A stretch of DNA of 24,092 nucleotides from Draconibacterium orientale (GTDB taxonomy: Bacteria > Bacteroidota > Bacteroidia > Bacteroidales > UBA1556), in the NCBI GenBank assembly GCA_022736595.1, contig DZDC01000026.1:1-24092 (forward strand), read 5' to 3'. The notes beneath the pieces are model-generated. The model saw only the letters and a program-made list of their open reading frames with translations, was not told the origin of the DNA and made no database searches. The translations under genes were made by a program, and so were the position numbers. Shown here piece by piece: positions 7,365 to 17,092 of the stretch (positions within the stretch are counted from its first letter, which is position 1; each line of letters starts with the position of its first letter).

Positions 7365-10316
7365 ATGAAAGCTAAAGTTTTATCGACATTAAGTAAGATA
7401 ATAAATATTCATCTGATTTTGTTGATATTGATTCTTATATCACCCAATATCTATGCTCAAACTTCTGCAAAAGTTTTGATAAGTGGAACTGTGGTTGACA
7501 ATTTGAATGGGGAACCCCTTCCAGGCGTTAATGTTTTAGTAAAAGAGCATAAATTAGGAACGGTTACTGATGTGAACGGGAAATTTAGTCTGGAGGTGCC
7601 TAAAGATGCCGTATTGATATTCTCGTATGTGGGTTTTGAAAGCTACACTTTAGTTGCACTTGAAAATAAAAATGTTAAAATCAAAATGATTTCAGCGGTA
7701 ACCGCTCTTGACGACTTGGTGGTTATAGGCTATGGCAGTACAACTAAGAAAGAAACTACGGGAAGCATTGCCACTGTTAAAAAGGAAGACTTTAACCGCG
7801 GCGCTTATAACAATCCTTTGGCCTTACTACAAGGAAAGGTTGCGGGTTTAACCATAGTTAAGCCTCAAGGAGCCGATCCTTTAGCAGGTTATAATGTTTT
7901 GTTGAGGGGAACCAATACCCTCACCTCTGGACAAGGTCCATTGGTAATTATTGACGGTGTGGCTGGTGCCAATATTAAAAATATTAGTCCAGAAGAGATT
8001 GAGACTATGGATATATTAAAAGATGGTGCAGCGGCTGCCATATACGGAACTAGAGGTTCTAATGGGGTTATCATTATTACTACAAAACGGGCTAAGTCAG
8101 GTTTTACTAAACTCGAATACAATTTTCAAATTTCAGTACAAGCGTTTCCCCGTAAAGTTGAAAATCTTAATAGCGAAGAATTTACCGCTTCCATTAATCA
8201 ATATGCTCCTAATAAGGCTACGTTGCTATATGGAAATAGCACTGATTGGTTTAAGGAAATAACCAGAAGTGCCCCTCTAAGCCAAAAACATAATTTGGCC
8301 ATCACAGGTGGTACAGAATCCTTTTCGCACCGTACCACCATGTACATTGAAAAGTCCGATGGGCTTCTTAAAGATAATGAGTCTAATAGATACATCTTAC
8401 GCACCAATGTAAATCAGAAAATGATGGACAACCATCTTATTGTCGATTATAACCTTGGTTACAGCATGAGAAATTATAGACCGGCAAATTACGATTTATT
8501 CTACCAAGCATTTATTCGAAATCCCACGAGTGCTGTATATGATCCATCGAATCAGTATTCTGGTGGTTATACTGTACTCGAAGGAATAGATTACTACAAT
8601 CCTGTGGCCATGCTTAATGAAAGAGACCGACAAGGGAAAACCAACGATGCCAGTGGTAATGTGCAAGCAAAATTGAATCTGTTTAAAAATATATCTTGGA
8701 TTAATTTTGTATCCTTTGAGCAATCGGAATGGGAAAGCATATCGTATAGAACAAAGTATTATCCGTCAATGTTGGGAAAAGGAGGGGAAGCAGAAATAGA
8801 AAACGGTCGTAACAATACGCTACAATATGAAACTACGGTAAACCACAGCGCTTCAAAAGGTAAAAACAAATTACAAACCCTAATTGGTTATTCATTTCAG
8901 GAGCAAAACCTGAACACTTCTTATATGGTCAACTCGGGCTTTGATAGCGATTTATATGGACCAAATAATATAGCCGCCGGCTCTGCTCTCGGTATTGGCA
9001 AAGCAGAGATGGGATCGTATCGCGAAAAAAGCAGACTTATTTCATTCTTTGGTAGAGCTATTTATAATTACGATGAACGCTACTTAGCCACCTTATCTCT
9101 ACGCCGAGAAGGCTCTTCAAAATTTGGTGAAAATAATAAATGGGGTTGGTTTCCTGCTGCAAGTTTGGGCTGGAGAATCAACAGAGAATCGTTTATGACC
9201 AATGTTAAATGGGTGAATGATATGAAACTCAGAGTTGGTTACGGGGTTACTGGAAATCAAAATTTTGACAGCTATAAGTCACAAATCATGATGGGTATCG
9301 CTGGCAAGTTTTTGTATAATGGCGAATGGATCAATACCTATCAACCAACTTCTAACCCTAATCCAGATTTGCGCTGGGAGAAAAAGCAAGAGTTCAATGT
9401 CGGAGTCGACTTTTCGCTTTTCAAAAATCGCATCGGAGGTGCAATCGAATACTACAACCGCTTTAGTACAGATTTGCTTTATACCTATAATGTACCTTAC
9501 CCTCCTTATATATATCCCGAACTTTTTACCAATGTAGGAACCATAAGCAATCAAGGTGTTGAGTTGACATTGAATGTACAAGTCATTAAAAAACAAAATT
9601 TTAGATGGAATTCAACCCTTATTTTCAGTAAAAATTCCAATAAATTGGTTAAATTTTCTAACGATGAATTTACTAGTAAATATATAGAAACCGGTTGGCT
9701 CGGTGGACCTTTCCCTCTTTATAGTCAGCGTGTTGAAGAAGGAAAACCCTTAGGAACGTTTTATGGCCCAGTTTGGCTAGGGATAGATGAGAATGGTTTA
9801 GATTTGTTTAAAAATGCCAATCCAGTGGGAAAAGTGGATCCAGAGGATTGGGAGGAGATTGGCAATGCCAATCCTTTTTGTAACTTAGGATGGAGTAATT
9901 CAATGGGCTATAAAAATTGGGATTTAAATATGTCGTTTCGGTCAAGTATTGGGGGCAAGGTGCTCAATATGTATCGATTGTATTATGAAAATTGGACGAG
10001 TTTAGGACGTAACATTGTTCATACCCAGTACGAAAATCCTGAGTTTATGGGTAGTGGACAATACTCGTCAAAGTATTTAGAAAGTGGAACGTATTTGAAA
10101 CTCGATAATATCTCCTTAGGTTATAATTTTAAAACTAAAATAAAGTACGTCAATAGTATAAGAGCCGAATTCGTTGTTCAAGATGTATTTACTTTAACAG
10201 GGTATAAAGGGCTTGATCCTGAAGTTAATTTGAGTGGTTTGGAACCTGGAATAGAATATCTATATTACTATCCGCGTTCCACAACATTTACTTTTGGTTT
10301 AAACGTTACGTTTTAA
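7365..10316 (+). CDS. SusC/RagA-family TonB-dependent outer-membrane transporter
   Basis: A 983-aa outer-membrane barrel that imports ligand captured by its SusD partner, powered by TonB-ExbBD. A signal peptide (about 1-32, ending NIYAQ) is followed by a carboxypeptidase-like regulatory domain (about 38-110: ISGTVVDNLNGEPLPGVNV and GTVTDVNGKFSL). Next come the TonB box region (DDLVVIGYG, 116-124) and the plug (about 128-242, with LQGKVAGL, VIIDGV, MDILKDGAAAAIYGTRGSNGVIII). The rest is the beta-barrel, ending in an aromatic strand (FTFGLNVTF). There is no N-terminal extension for FecR/anti-sigma signalling, so an ECF-sigma circuit is unlikely. It lies 22 nt after the ribokinase and 17 nt before SusD. 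Substrate is inferred only from its neighbours: ribose, a nucleoside or ADP-ribose-like ligand. Confidence 0.95.
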   Translation: MKAKVLSTLSKIINIHLILLILILISPNIYAQTSAKVLISGTVVDNLNGEPLPGVNVLVKEHKLGTVTDVNGKFSLEVPKDAVLIFSYVGFESYTLVALENKNVKIKMISAVTALDDLVVIGYGSTTKKETTGSIATVKKEDFNRGAYNNPLALLQGKVAGLTIVKPQGADPLAGYNVLLRGTNTLTSGQGPLVIIDGVAGANIKNISPEEIETMDILKDGAAAAIYGTRGSNGVIIITTKRAKSGFTKLEYNFQISVQAFPRKVENLNSEEFTASINQYAPNKATLLYGNSTDWFKEITRSAPLSQKHNLAITGGTESFSHRTTMYIEKSDGLLKDNESNRYILRTNVNQKMMDNHLIVDYNLGYSMRNYRPANYDLFYQAFIRNPTSAVYDPSNQYSGGYTVLEGIDYYNPVAMLNERDRQGKTNDASGNVQAKLNLFKNISWINFVSFEQSEWESISYRTKYYPSMLGKGGEAEIENGRNNTLQYETTVNHSASKGKNKLQTLIGYSFQEQNLNTSYMVNSGFDSDLYGPNNIAAGSALGIGKAEMGSYREKSRLISFFGRAIYNYDERYLATLSLRREGSSKFGENNKWGWFPAASLGWRINRESFMTNVKWVNDMKLRVGYGVTGNQNFDSYKSQIMMGIAGKFLYNGEWINTYQPTSNPNPDLRWEKKQEFNVGVDFSLFKNRIGGAIEYYNRFSTDLLYTYNVPYPPYIYPELFTNVGTISNQGVELTLNVQVIKKQNFRWNSTLIFSKNSNKLVKFSNDEFTSKYIETGWLGGPFPLYSQRVEEGKPLGTFYGPVWLGIDENGLDLFKNANPVGKVDPEDWEEIGNANPFCNLGWSNSMGYKNWDLNMSFRSSIGGKVLNMYRLYYENWTSLGRNIVHTQYENPEFMGSGQYSSKYLESGTYLKLDNISLGYNFKTKIKYVNSIRAEFVVQDVFTLTGYKGLDPEVNLSGLEPGIEYLYYYPRSTTFTFGLNVTF

Positions 10317-10333
10317 TTTAAAATTCAGTAGAA

Positions 10334-11842
10334 ATGAAGATTATAAATAAAATTACCGCATTCTCTCTACTTGGTTTAGCTATATTAATTGGCTCGTGTA
10401 CCAAATTGGATGAAGAAGTTTACAGCGATATTCCCATCGATAAGTTTTTTACCAATGAGCAAGCGGTGCTCATGAATGCCGGACGGGCTTACACCAAATT
10501 GCAGCGTTATCCTGAAGAGTTTAGCCTGTGGACGCTAACTGAATTGGCTTCTGATGAGTTGGTGGCTCCGGGTCGTGACGATGGTTTTGTGTGGGATAAT
10601 GGTCGTTGGGACGAAGTACATACCCACCAGATCGATCCCAATAATAAAATTTTGACCTTAGCATGGAATTCCGTTTTTGAAGGCATAAGTGCTTGTAACG
10701 AAATTATTTATGAAACAGAAGAAACCGAAATCACTTTCCCCGAGAAAGATAAAATTGTAGCCGAAATTAAAATTTTAAGAGCTTATTTTTACTATTTAGG
10801 TATGGACAATTGGGGAAATATCCCTTTTGCTACTGATTTTACCAACAAAAACTTGCCACTTCAAAAAAATAGACAATATATTTTTAATTTTATTGAGTCC
10901 GATATTAAAGCCAATATTCCGCTGCTTCAAACCATTCCAACTACGGCCAATTATGGACGTGTAACTCAAGGAATGGCTTATACCCTTTTGGCTAAACTCT
11001 ATCTCAATGCTCAAGAATGGATTGGGCAAGCAAAATATGAGCAAGCCATAGCTGCCTGCGATAGCGTAATAACAAAGGGTAATTATAGCATTGAAGATGA
11101 CTATTTTGCCAACTTTAAAGTAACCAACGAAAATTCATCCGAAAATATATTCGTCATCCCTATGCATTCGGTTTATACCAAAGACCGGTTTTATTGGTAC
11201 ACACTCACTTTGAATGATGCCAGCCGTGCCACTTTCAATTTTAAAGGTCAAATGTGGGATGAATTTGTGCTTGAGCCTGGCTATTTGGATAAATATGCCT
11301 CTAACGATTTGCGCAAAAATGCCTTCCTATTCGGTCAGCAAAAAGACAAAAACGGTAATGATATTATTATTGATGGCGAGCCTTTTATCTATACCACCAC
11401 CATTGCCAACTATATGGCACGCAAAAAATGGGAAGGTGCCCGCTGTGCTAAATACGAGTATCAGCCTGATTTGGAGTATTATACCACCGATATGGAAAAT
11501 GATTTTGTTTTGTTTCGCTATGCCGATGTGCTTTACACCAAACTTGAGGCTCTTTATCGTCTCGGTCGAGGTGCTGAAATGCTGGGCAATGCTGAGTTGC
11601 AAAAAATTAGAACCCGCGCTCAATTGAATCCTTTACAAGCCTCTGATTTAACCGACGAAGAATTGCTTAACGAATTTGGCCGTGAGTTTGCCTGGGAAGG
11701 CCGCCGTAGGCAAGACATGATTCGTTTTGGAAAATGGGGATCCACTTGGTGGAATAAACCTCCTTCCGGATCGAGTGCTAAACTATTTCCCATTCCACAA
11801 TCCGTTTTGAGTACAAACTCCAATCTGGTTCAAAATCCATAA
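10334..11842 (+). CDS. SusD/RagB-family surface nutrient-binding lipoprotein
   Basis: A 502-aa outer-surface lipoprotein that caps the SusC barrel and binds the nutrient. The signal peptide ends in a lipobox with Cys22 (LIGSC). The acidic residues just after (TKLDEE) fit the Bacteroidota surface-export signal. The family pattern is visible: N-terminal FFTNEQAV helix, the TPR-rich middle (IVAEIKILRAYFYYLGMDNWGNIPF, about residue 141 on), FRYADVLYTKLEALYRLG, and EFGREFAWEGRRR (447-459). It ends with LFPIPQSVL...NLVQNP. Length is normal. It sits 17 nt after SusC and 3 nt before the first ADP-ribosylglycohydrolase-family gene, so it belongs to the same transcript. Confidence 0.95.
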   Translation: MKIINKITAFSLLGLAILIGSCTKLDEEVYSDIPIDKFFTNEQAVLMNAGRAYTKLQRYPEEFSLWTLTELASDELVAPGRDDGFVWDNGRWDEVHTHQIDPNNKILTLAWNSVFEGISACNEIIYETEETEITFPEKDKIVAEIKILRAYFYYLGMDNWGNIPFATDFTNKNLPLQKNRQYIFNFIESDIKANIPLLQTIPTTANYGRVTQGMAYTLLAKLYLNAQEWIGQAKYEQAIAACDSVITKGNYSIEDDYFANFKVTNENSSENIFVIPMHSVYTKDRFYWYTLTLNDASRATFNFKGQMWDEFVLEPGYLDKYASNDLRKNAFLFGQQKDKNGNDIIIDGEPFIYTTTIANYMARKKWEGARCAKYEYQPDLEYYTTDMENDFVLFRYADVLYTKLEALYRLGRGAEMLGNAELQKIRTRAQLNPLQASDLTDEELLNEFGREFAWEGRRRQDMIRFGKWGSTWWNKPPSGSSAKLFPIPQSVLSTNSNLVQNP

Positions 11843-11845
11843 TTC

Positions 11846-13843
11846 ATGAGAATAAACCAAAGTTTAATATTGCTCATTTTTGTTTGTCTGATTTCCTTCG
11901 CAACTCAGGCACAAAAAGCTCATATTCAGAAAAATCCATCCATCGATGTGGCTGTTCTACGCGATAAAATTGCGGGTGCCTGGATTGGACAAATGATTGG
12001 AAATATGTATGGCTTGCCCCATGAAAATAAATATGTGAATGCGCCTGGACTGGAAAAATGGCCCTATGGTTACAGCAAAAGTCTCGATAAGCTGAAAAAG
12101 TACGAAGGCGCTTTTTCCGACGACGACACCGATGTGGAATACATGTATCTTCTTCAAATGCAGAAATTTGGCCCCGAACCAACCTATTCACAGCTTCGCG
12201 ATGCCTGGATGTATCATATTCGCGACCGGGTCTGGCTGGCCAATAGGGGAGCCCTGGGGCTGATGCATTTTGGTTACTCTCCGCCCTATACCGGCGACAA
12301 AAACCTAAACCCCCATTGGTTTCAAATCGATCCGCAGCTCATCAACGAAATTTGGGCGTTCACAGCACCGGGAATGGTTCAATATGCCGCCGACAAGTCC
12401 GACTGGGCTGCGCGAATTACCAGCGACGATTGGGGTGTGGAACCAACTTTATTCTATGGTGCCATGTATTCTGCTGCATTCTTCGAAAACGATATGACTA
12501 AACTCATCGGGATTGGTCTGAATGCCTTGCCGGAAAACGGTCGCTTCAGAGCCACCGTGAACGAAATGATTGCCTTGCACAAAAAACATCCCCAAAAATG
12601 GCAGGATGCTTGGCAGGAAATGGCACAGAAATACTATATCGACGAGCCAGACCTCACCAAAACCATTTGGAATGCCAACTTGAATGGCGCCTGCGCAGTT
12701 TTGGCTATACTTTATGGAGAGAATAATTTTCAACGAACTCTCGATTTATCCTGTGCTATGGGTTTCGATGCCGACAATCAGGCCGCAACTATTGCTGGGC
12801 TAATGGGGATTATTTTGGGTTTTAACCAATTGCCAGCCAATCTTTATTTACCTATCGAAGGCTGGGAAAAACCATTTAACGATAACTATATCAACGTTAC
12901 CCGTTACGACTTGCCCAATGCTAAAATCTCCGCCATCATCGATAATACGGTGGAAGAAACCATTGAGCTGGTAGTTAAAAACGGGGGGAAACTCAGTACA
13001 AAAAATGGGAAGCAAATGCTGCAAATCAATAGCGATGCTAAGTTTCAGGTGCCCTTAGAATTCAATATTGGCCCTTTGCCTCAGATAGAAACAGGCGATA
13101 AGGTTGATTTTCGGTTTTATACCGAAGCCAATAAAGCCTATGACTGGAGTTTGATAGCTGGACAATTGCCCCCAGGACTCAGTTTTGATAAGGGGAAATT
13201 GACCGGAACTGCTGTTCAATCAGGTTATTACAATATCACTTTGCAATTGGCCAATGAGGGCAATAAAATTTCTCACGATTTTACATTGCTTGTTCGGGAG
13301 AAAAATATAGCTCCCACCGCCGACACTATTTTTGCCAATGTGCGCAATTTGAACCAAAAAGTGCTCGATTCCTGTTGGTACACCTTTGGCAAATCCATGT
13401 ATGCCACTCAGGTTGATGTAATTAACGATGGAAAAACCCGTGGTTCCGGCTCCGTTTTTTATAGCTTAGCTGCAAAAGCCAAAATACCCAAAGTCGATTA
13501 TTACGGATATGGCTGGAAAGAACCCCAAAAAATAAGCATGGTGGCATTTCACACCGGATGCATGGAAGAATTTGGGGGCTGGTTTACATCTCTTAATGTG
13601 CAGTATATGAACGAAGAAGGAAAATGGATTTCTGTGGAAAAACTTACCATAGAGCCCGCTTTACCTAAAACGGATATTGTTTATTATCAACCCCATTTTG
13701 TGGAGTATGTGATGTCGTTCAATACCATAGAAACCAAAGCCATCAGAATTATCGGGGATGCAAAAATCGAAAATCACTGGAATAAGTACACAAAAAATGT
13801 ATCTGGTTTTACTTCAATTACAGAATTAAAAGTTTATCCTTAA
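11846..13843 (+). CDS. Exported ADP-ribosylglycohydrolase-family protein with Ig-like and discoidin-like C-terminal domains
   Basis: A 665-aa exported protein with a signal peptidase I leader (about 1-23, TQAQ/K). Residues 36-335 are an ADP-ribosylglycohydrolase (DraG/ARH) domain: KIAGAWIGQMIGNMYG (41-56), first metal cluster SDDDTD (91-96), second cluster GFDADNQAAT (306-315). Such enzymes use two Mg ions to cleave N- or O-ribosyl bonds. Residues about 405-485 form a putative Ig-like (He_PIG) domain (WSLIAGQLPPGLSFDKGKLTG). Residues about 490-665 look like an F5/8 type C/discoidin beta-sandwich, a common carbohydrate- or ligand-binding module. The gene begins 3 nt after SusD and precedes two further family members. 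The canonical DD/D clusters suggest activity, but the substrate is not known. Free ADP-ribose, nucleosides and ADP-ribosylated material are all possible. Confidence 0.85.
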   Translation: MRINQSLILLIFVCLISFATQAQKAHIQKNPSIDVAVLRDKIAGAWIGQMIGNMYGLPHENKYVNAPGLEKWPYGYSKSLDKLKKYEGAFSDDDTDVEYMYLLQMQKFGPEPTYSQLRDAWMYHIRDRVWLANRGALGLMHFGYSPPYTGDKNLNPHWFQIDPQLINEIWAFTAPGMVQYAADKSDWAARITSDDWGVEPTLFYGAMYSAAFFENDMTKLIGIGLNALPENGRFRATVNEMIALHKKHPQKWQDAWQEMAQKYYIDEPDLTKTIWNANLNGACAVLAILYGENNFQRTLDLSCAMGFDADNQAATIAGLMGIILGFNQLPANLYLPIEGWEKPFNDNYINVTRYDLPNAKISAIIDNTVEETIELVVKNGGKLSTKNGKQMLQINSDAKFQVPLEFNIGPLPQIETGDKVDFRFYTEANKAYDWSLIAGQLPPGLSFDKGKLTGTAVQSGYYNITLQLANEGNKISHDFTLLVREKNIAPTADTIFANVRNLNQKVLDSCWYTFGKSMYATQVDVINDGKTRGSGSVFYSLAAKAKIPKVDYYGYGWKEPQKISMVAFHTGCMEEFGGWFTSLNVQYMNEEGKWISVEKLTIEPALPKTDIVYYQPHFVEYVMSFNTIETKAIRIIGDAKIENHWNKYTKNVSGFTSITELKVYP

Positions 13844-13853
13844 ATCTATAACT

Positions 13854-15524
13854 ATGACAAATAATAATCATTTCATTCAATTAATATTACTTCCAGTTTT
13901 CCTGATGTTTATGACTGGTTTTTCGGGTTGTACCTTGAAAAATGCAGATAATCAGAAACAATCGGCAGGACAGGAAAAAGGAGATTTACAGCTAACTCCA
14001 GAGCAACTCAAAGATAAGATTGCTGGTGGTTGGGCTGGTCAAACCATTGGAGTGGTTTATGGTGCTCCCGTTGAGTTTAAATACCAAGGAGCAATCATAC
14101 CTGACTATCAGATTATTCCATGGCGCGAAGGTTATGTGAAGTATTGGTGGGATAAAAAACCAGGCCTTTTCGACGATATCTATACCGACTTAAACTTTGT
14201 AAATGCCTTCGAGATTCATGGGATGGAAGTGCCCATGGATACCATTGCAAACCATTGGGCTAATACCGCTTACCATTTGGCTCATGCCAATCAGGCCAGC
14301 CGTTACAATATACTTCAGGGAATTATGCCTCCGCAATCGGGAAATTGGAAAAACAATCCTCATGCCGATGACCTTGATTTTCAGATAGAAGCAGATTTTA
14401 TTGGGCTTATGGCTCCCGGAATGGTAAATCAAGCCACCGAAATTGCTGACAGAGTTGGTCACATTATGAACAGTGGCGATGGTTGGTATGGTGGCGTTTA
14501 TGTCTCGGCTTTGTATTCCCTTGCTTTTACCACAAACCGGCCAAACGAAATAGTGGAACAAGCCATCAAAACCATTCCTGAAGGCACCCAGTTTCGCCAA
14601 TGCATCGACGATGTGATTCAGTGGCATAAAGAAAATCCCAACGATTGGAAAGCTACTTGGTTTCAAGTTCAGAAAAAATGGGATAAAGACGTGGGCTGTC
14701 CCAAAGGCTGCTACCTTTCATTCAACATTGATGCTAAAATAAATTCGGCTTATGTTACCATTGGACTTCTCTATGGCGAAGGCGATTTTACTAAATCCAT
14801 AGATATATCAACCCGTTGTGGTCAAGATGCCGATTGCAATCCGTCCACAGTGGGAGGCGTTTTAGGGGTTATGTTGGGATATTCTCAAATACCTGCTTTC
14901 TGGCTCAAGCCCCTGCAGGAAATCGAAAATCTAAACTTTGAAGGAACGCCCATGTCGTTGGCCAAAGCCTACGAGTTGAGCTATAAACACGCCGAAAAAC
15001 TAATATTGAAAAATGGCGGAAAAGTAGATTCTAAGCAAATCGTCATTCCCTACCAACAAGCTGTAGCTGTGGCATTTGAACAGAATTTTGAAAAAACATT
15101 CCCTATTCTGCGCGATAGATTCGATAAATCATTTACGGATGAACTTAGGTATGAATTTACAGGAAACGGCTATATCTTTTATGGCAATTTGGTGAAAAAC
15201 GCTAAAATTGATCGTGATTATATCGACAGAGTTTCCAAAAGAGTGGGCTCAGAAGTTTTTGGACTGGCCGAACCAAATGATCTTTATGTGGCTCAACTTG
15301 AGATATATATCGATAATGTTTTAGACGAAACCGTTAAGCTTCCCATGAAAAACACCTCACGGCGTTTAGAGCCAGCTTGGAAATACAATCTGGTAGAAGG
15401 AAAACATACCGTTCGCCTGAAATGGGTAAATCCGCATCCCGACTACGAGATAAGAATCAACGATATTGTGGTTTATTCCGAAAAACCCGCTGCATCTAAT
15501 TTACCTTTAACCAATCAGTTATGA
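13854..15524 (+). CDS. ADP-ribosylglycohydrolase-family lipoprotein
   Basis: A 556-aa protein with a lipoprotein signal peptide: hydrophobic stretch, then FSGC with Cys26. The DraG/ARH domain spans about 48-360 and opens KIAGGWAGQTIGVVYG. The first metal cluster is FDDIYTD (106-112), not the classical TDDT. A NNPHADDLDFQIEADF block (167-182) and the second cluster CGQDADCNPST (322-332) follow. The C-terminal 150 residues form a beta-rich accessory domain ending in a strand-rich KWVNPHPDYEIRI segment. This is the common Bacteroidota exported subfamily annotated ADP-ribosylglycohydrolase. The next gene encodes a close paralog, and the two share long near-identical stretches. It begins 10 nt after the previous gene and overlaps the next by 4 nt (ATGA). 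As a lipoprotein it should be membrane-anchored, periplasmic or surface. Its real glycosidic substrate is unproven. Confidence 0.87.
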   Translation: MTNNNHFIQLILLPVFLMFMTGFSGCTLKNADNQKQSAGQEKGDLQLTPEQLKDKIAGGWAGQTIGVVYGAPVEFKYQGAIIPDYQIIPWREGYVKYWWDKKPGLFDDIYTDLNFVNAFEIHGMEVPMDTIANHWANTAYHLAHANQASRYNILQGIMPPQSGNWKNNPHADDLDFQIEADFIGLMAPGMVNQATEIADRVGHIMNSGDGWYGGVYVSALYSLAFTTNRPNEIVEQAIKTIPEGTQFRQCIDDVIQWHKENPNDWKATWFQVQKKWDKDVGCPKGCYLSFNIDAKINSAYVTIGLLYGEGDFTKSIDISTRCGQDADCNPSTVGGVLGVMLGYSQIPAFWLKPLQEIENLNFEGTPMSLAKAYELSYKHAEKLILKNGGKVDSKQIVIPYQQAVAVAFEQNFEKTFPILRDRFDKSFTDELRYEFTGNGYIFYGNLVKNAKIDRDYIDRVSKRVGSEVFGLAEPNDLYVAQLEIYIDNVLDETVKLPMKNTSRRLEPAWKYNLVEGKHTVRLKWVNPHPDYEIRINDIVVYSEKPAASNLPLTNQL

Positions 15525-17086
15525 GAAAAATAGTCCAAAAAATATCGACAATTTGTTTAGTGGTTCTTTGGCTCATTGGGCTGCCCGTTTCTATGGTGGC
15601 ACAAGAGAAAATTCAACAACTTACCATGTCGCCCGAAACCTTGAAAGACAAGATAAAAGGGGGCTGGGCGGGTCAAACCATAGGTGTTACCTATGGCGGT
15701 CCCACCGAATTCAGATTCAAAGGCACCATGATTCAGGATTATCAGCAAATGGTTTGGTACGATAGCTATATCGAAGATATCTATAAAGAGGATCCTGGTC
15801 TTTACGACGATGTGTATATGGATCTAACCTTTGTGGAAATCATTGAACGACTAGGAGTTGAAGCTCCTGTTGATTCTTTTGCACTGGCTTTTGCCAATGA
15901 AGATTACAAACTATGGCATGCCAATCAGGCTGCCCGCTATAATATTCTCAATGGAATTATGCCTCCCGCATCAGGCCATTGGAAAAACAATCCGCATGCC
16001 GATGATATTGACTTTCAGATCGAAGCCGATTTTGCCGGACTTATGGCTCCTGGAATGATAAATTCTGCTTCAGAAATCTGCAATAAAGTGGGTCATATTA
16101 TGAATTATGGTGACGGATATTATGGGGGTGTTTTTGTGGCAGCCATGTATGCCGCTGCTTTTGCTTCGGACGATGTTAACTACATTATTGAGCAGGGTTT
16201 AAAACCCATTCCACCACAATCCAAATTCTATCAAGCCATCACGGATGTTATAAAATGGCATAAGCAATATCCAGACGACTGGAAAAAATGTTGGTTTGAA
16301 TTTGAAAAAAAGCATACCAGCGAAAAAGGCTGCCCCGAAGGGGTGTTCAATGCTTTTAATATTGATGCTTCAGTTAATTCAGCTTACGTGATTATTGGCT
16401 TACTTTATGGAGATATGGATTTACTTAAAACCATGGATATCGCCACCCGCTGTGGGCAAGATTCAGATTGCAATCCTGCTACTGCAGCAGGTATTTTAGG
16501 GGTAATTTCTGGTTATGATAAGATTCCTAATTTTTGGAAACCAGCCATTGAAAGAGTTGAAGATGTAGAATTTCCGTATTCATCTCTTAGCTTAAACCAA
16601 ATTTACGATTTGAGTTATAAACATGCCTTAAAAATGATAGCGTCAAATGGGGGTGAAATCACCAAGAAAACAATTACCATTCCCTACCAGCAACCAAAAA
16701 TGGTTCCCTATGAAGAGTCCTTTGAGGGTTTATTTCCTGTAAAAGAATTGTTGGTGCGCACCGAACACCTCGACAACAATATTAAAATAGACTTTGAGGG
16801 TACAGGGATTGTAATTTTGGGAAATGTAAAAAGCCAGTGCAGCATTGCTAAAAGCACTTATGTAGCCCAACTTGAAATTTATATCGATGGGGTGAAAACG
16901 GATGCATTTCCCATGCCCTACGATTACATTGTGCGCAAATACGATATTTACCACAACTATAATATTGCACCGGGAAAACACCAGATTGAAGTTAAATGGG
17001 CGAATCAAAATCCCGACTTTAGAATTTATTTTAAATCCTATGTGGTTTATGATAATAAACCTTTAATTTCACCATTTAAATTCTAA
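15521..17086 (+). CDS. Exported ADP-ribosylglycohydrolase-family protein, paralog of the preceding lipoprotein
   Basis: A 521-aa protein with a cleavable signal peptide (about 1-28, SMVAQ/E) and no lipobox cysteine, so soluble in the periplasm or secreted. The DraG/ARH domain (about 38-345) has KIKGGWAGQTIGVTYGG, first metal cluster YDDVYMD (95-101), NNPHADDIDFQIEADF (156-171) and second cluster CGQDSDCNPAT (311-321). The C-terminal beta domain (about 400-521) matches that of the upstream paralog. The start ATG overlaps the previous stop (ATGA), implying coupled translation. Tandem duplication is evident, yet the two copies differ in anchoring, which may place the same activity in two compartments. 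Function is inferred from the family: hydrolysis of a ribosyl bond in ADP-ribose or a related riboside. Confidence 0.87.
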   Translation: MRKIVQKISTICLVVLWLIGLPVSMVAQEKIQQLTMSPETLKDKIKGGWAGQTIGVTYGGPTEFRFKGTMIQDYQQMVWYDSYIEDIYKEDPGLYDDVYMDLTFVEIIERLGVEAPVDSFALAFANEDYKLWHANQAARYNILNGIMPPASGHWKNNPHADDIDFQIEADFAGLMAPGMINSASEICNKVGHIMNYGDGYYGGVFVAAMYAAAFASDDVNYIIEQGLKPIPPQSKFYQAITDVIKWHKQYPDDWKKCWFEFEKKHTSEKGCPEGVFNAFNIDASVNSAYVIIGLLYGDMDLLKTMDIATRCGQDSDCNPATAAGILGVISGYDKIPNFWKPAIERVEDVEFPYSSLSLNQIYDLSYKHALKMIASNGGEITKKTITIPYQQPKMVPYEESFEGLFPVKELLVRTEHLDNNIKIDFEGTGIVILGNVKSQCSIAKSTYVAQLEIYIDGVKTDAFPMPYDYIVRKYDIYHNYNIAPGKHQIEVKWANQNPDFRIYFKSYVVYDNKPLISPFKF

Positions 17087-17092
17087 AGAAGA

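Noticed and set aside
11214..11627. 137-codon plus-strand frame inside the SusD gene
   Set aside because: Out-of-frame overlap with an intact SusD. The Met/Cys/Pro-rich composition is not protein-like.
14190..14666. 158-codon frame on the minus strand inside the second ARH-family gene
   Set aside because: It is antisense to a conserved catalytic domain, has no recognisable motif, and disappears outside the conserved sense codons.
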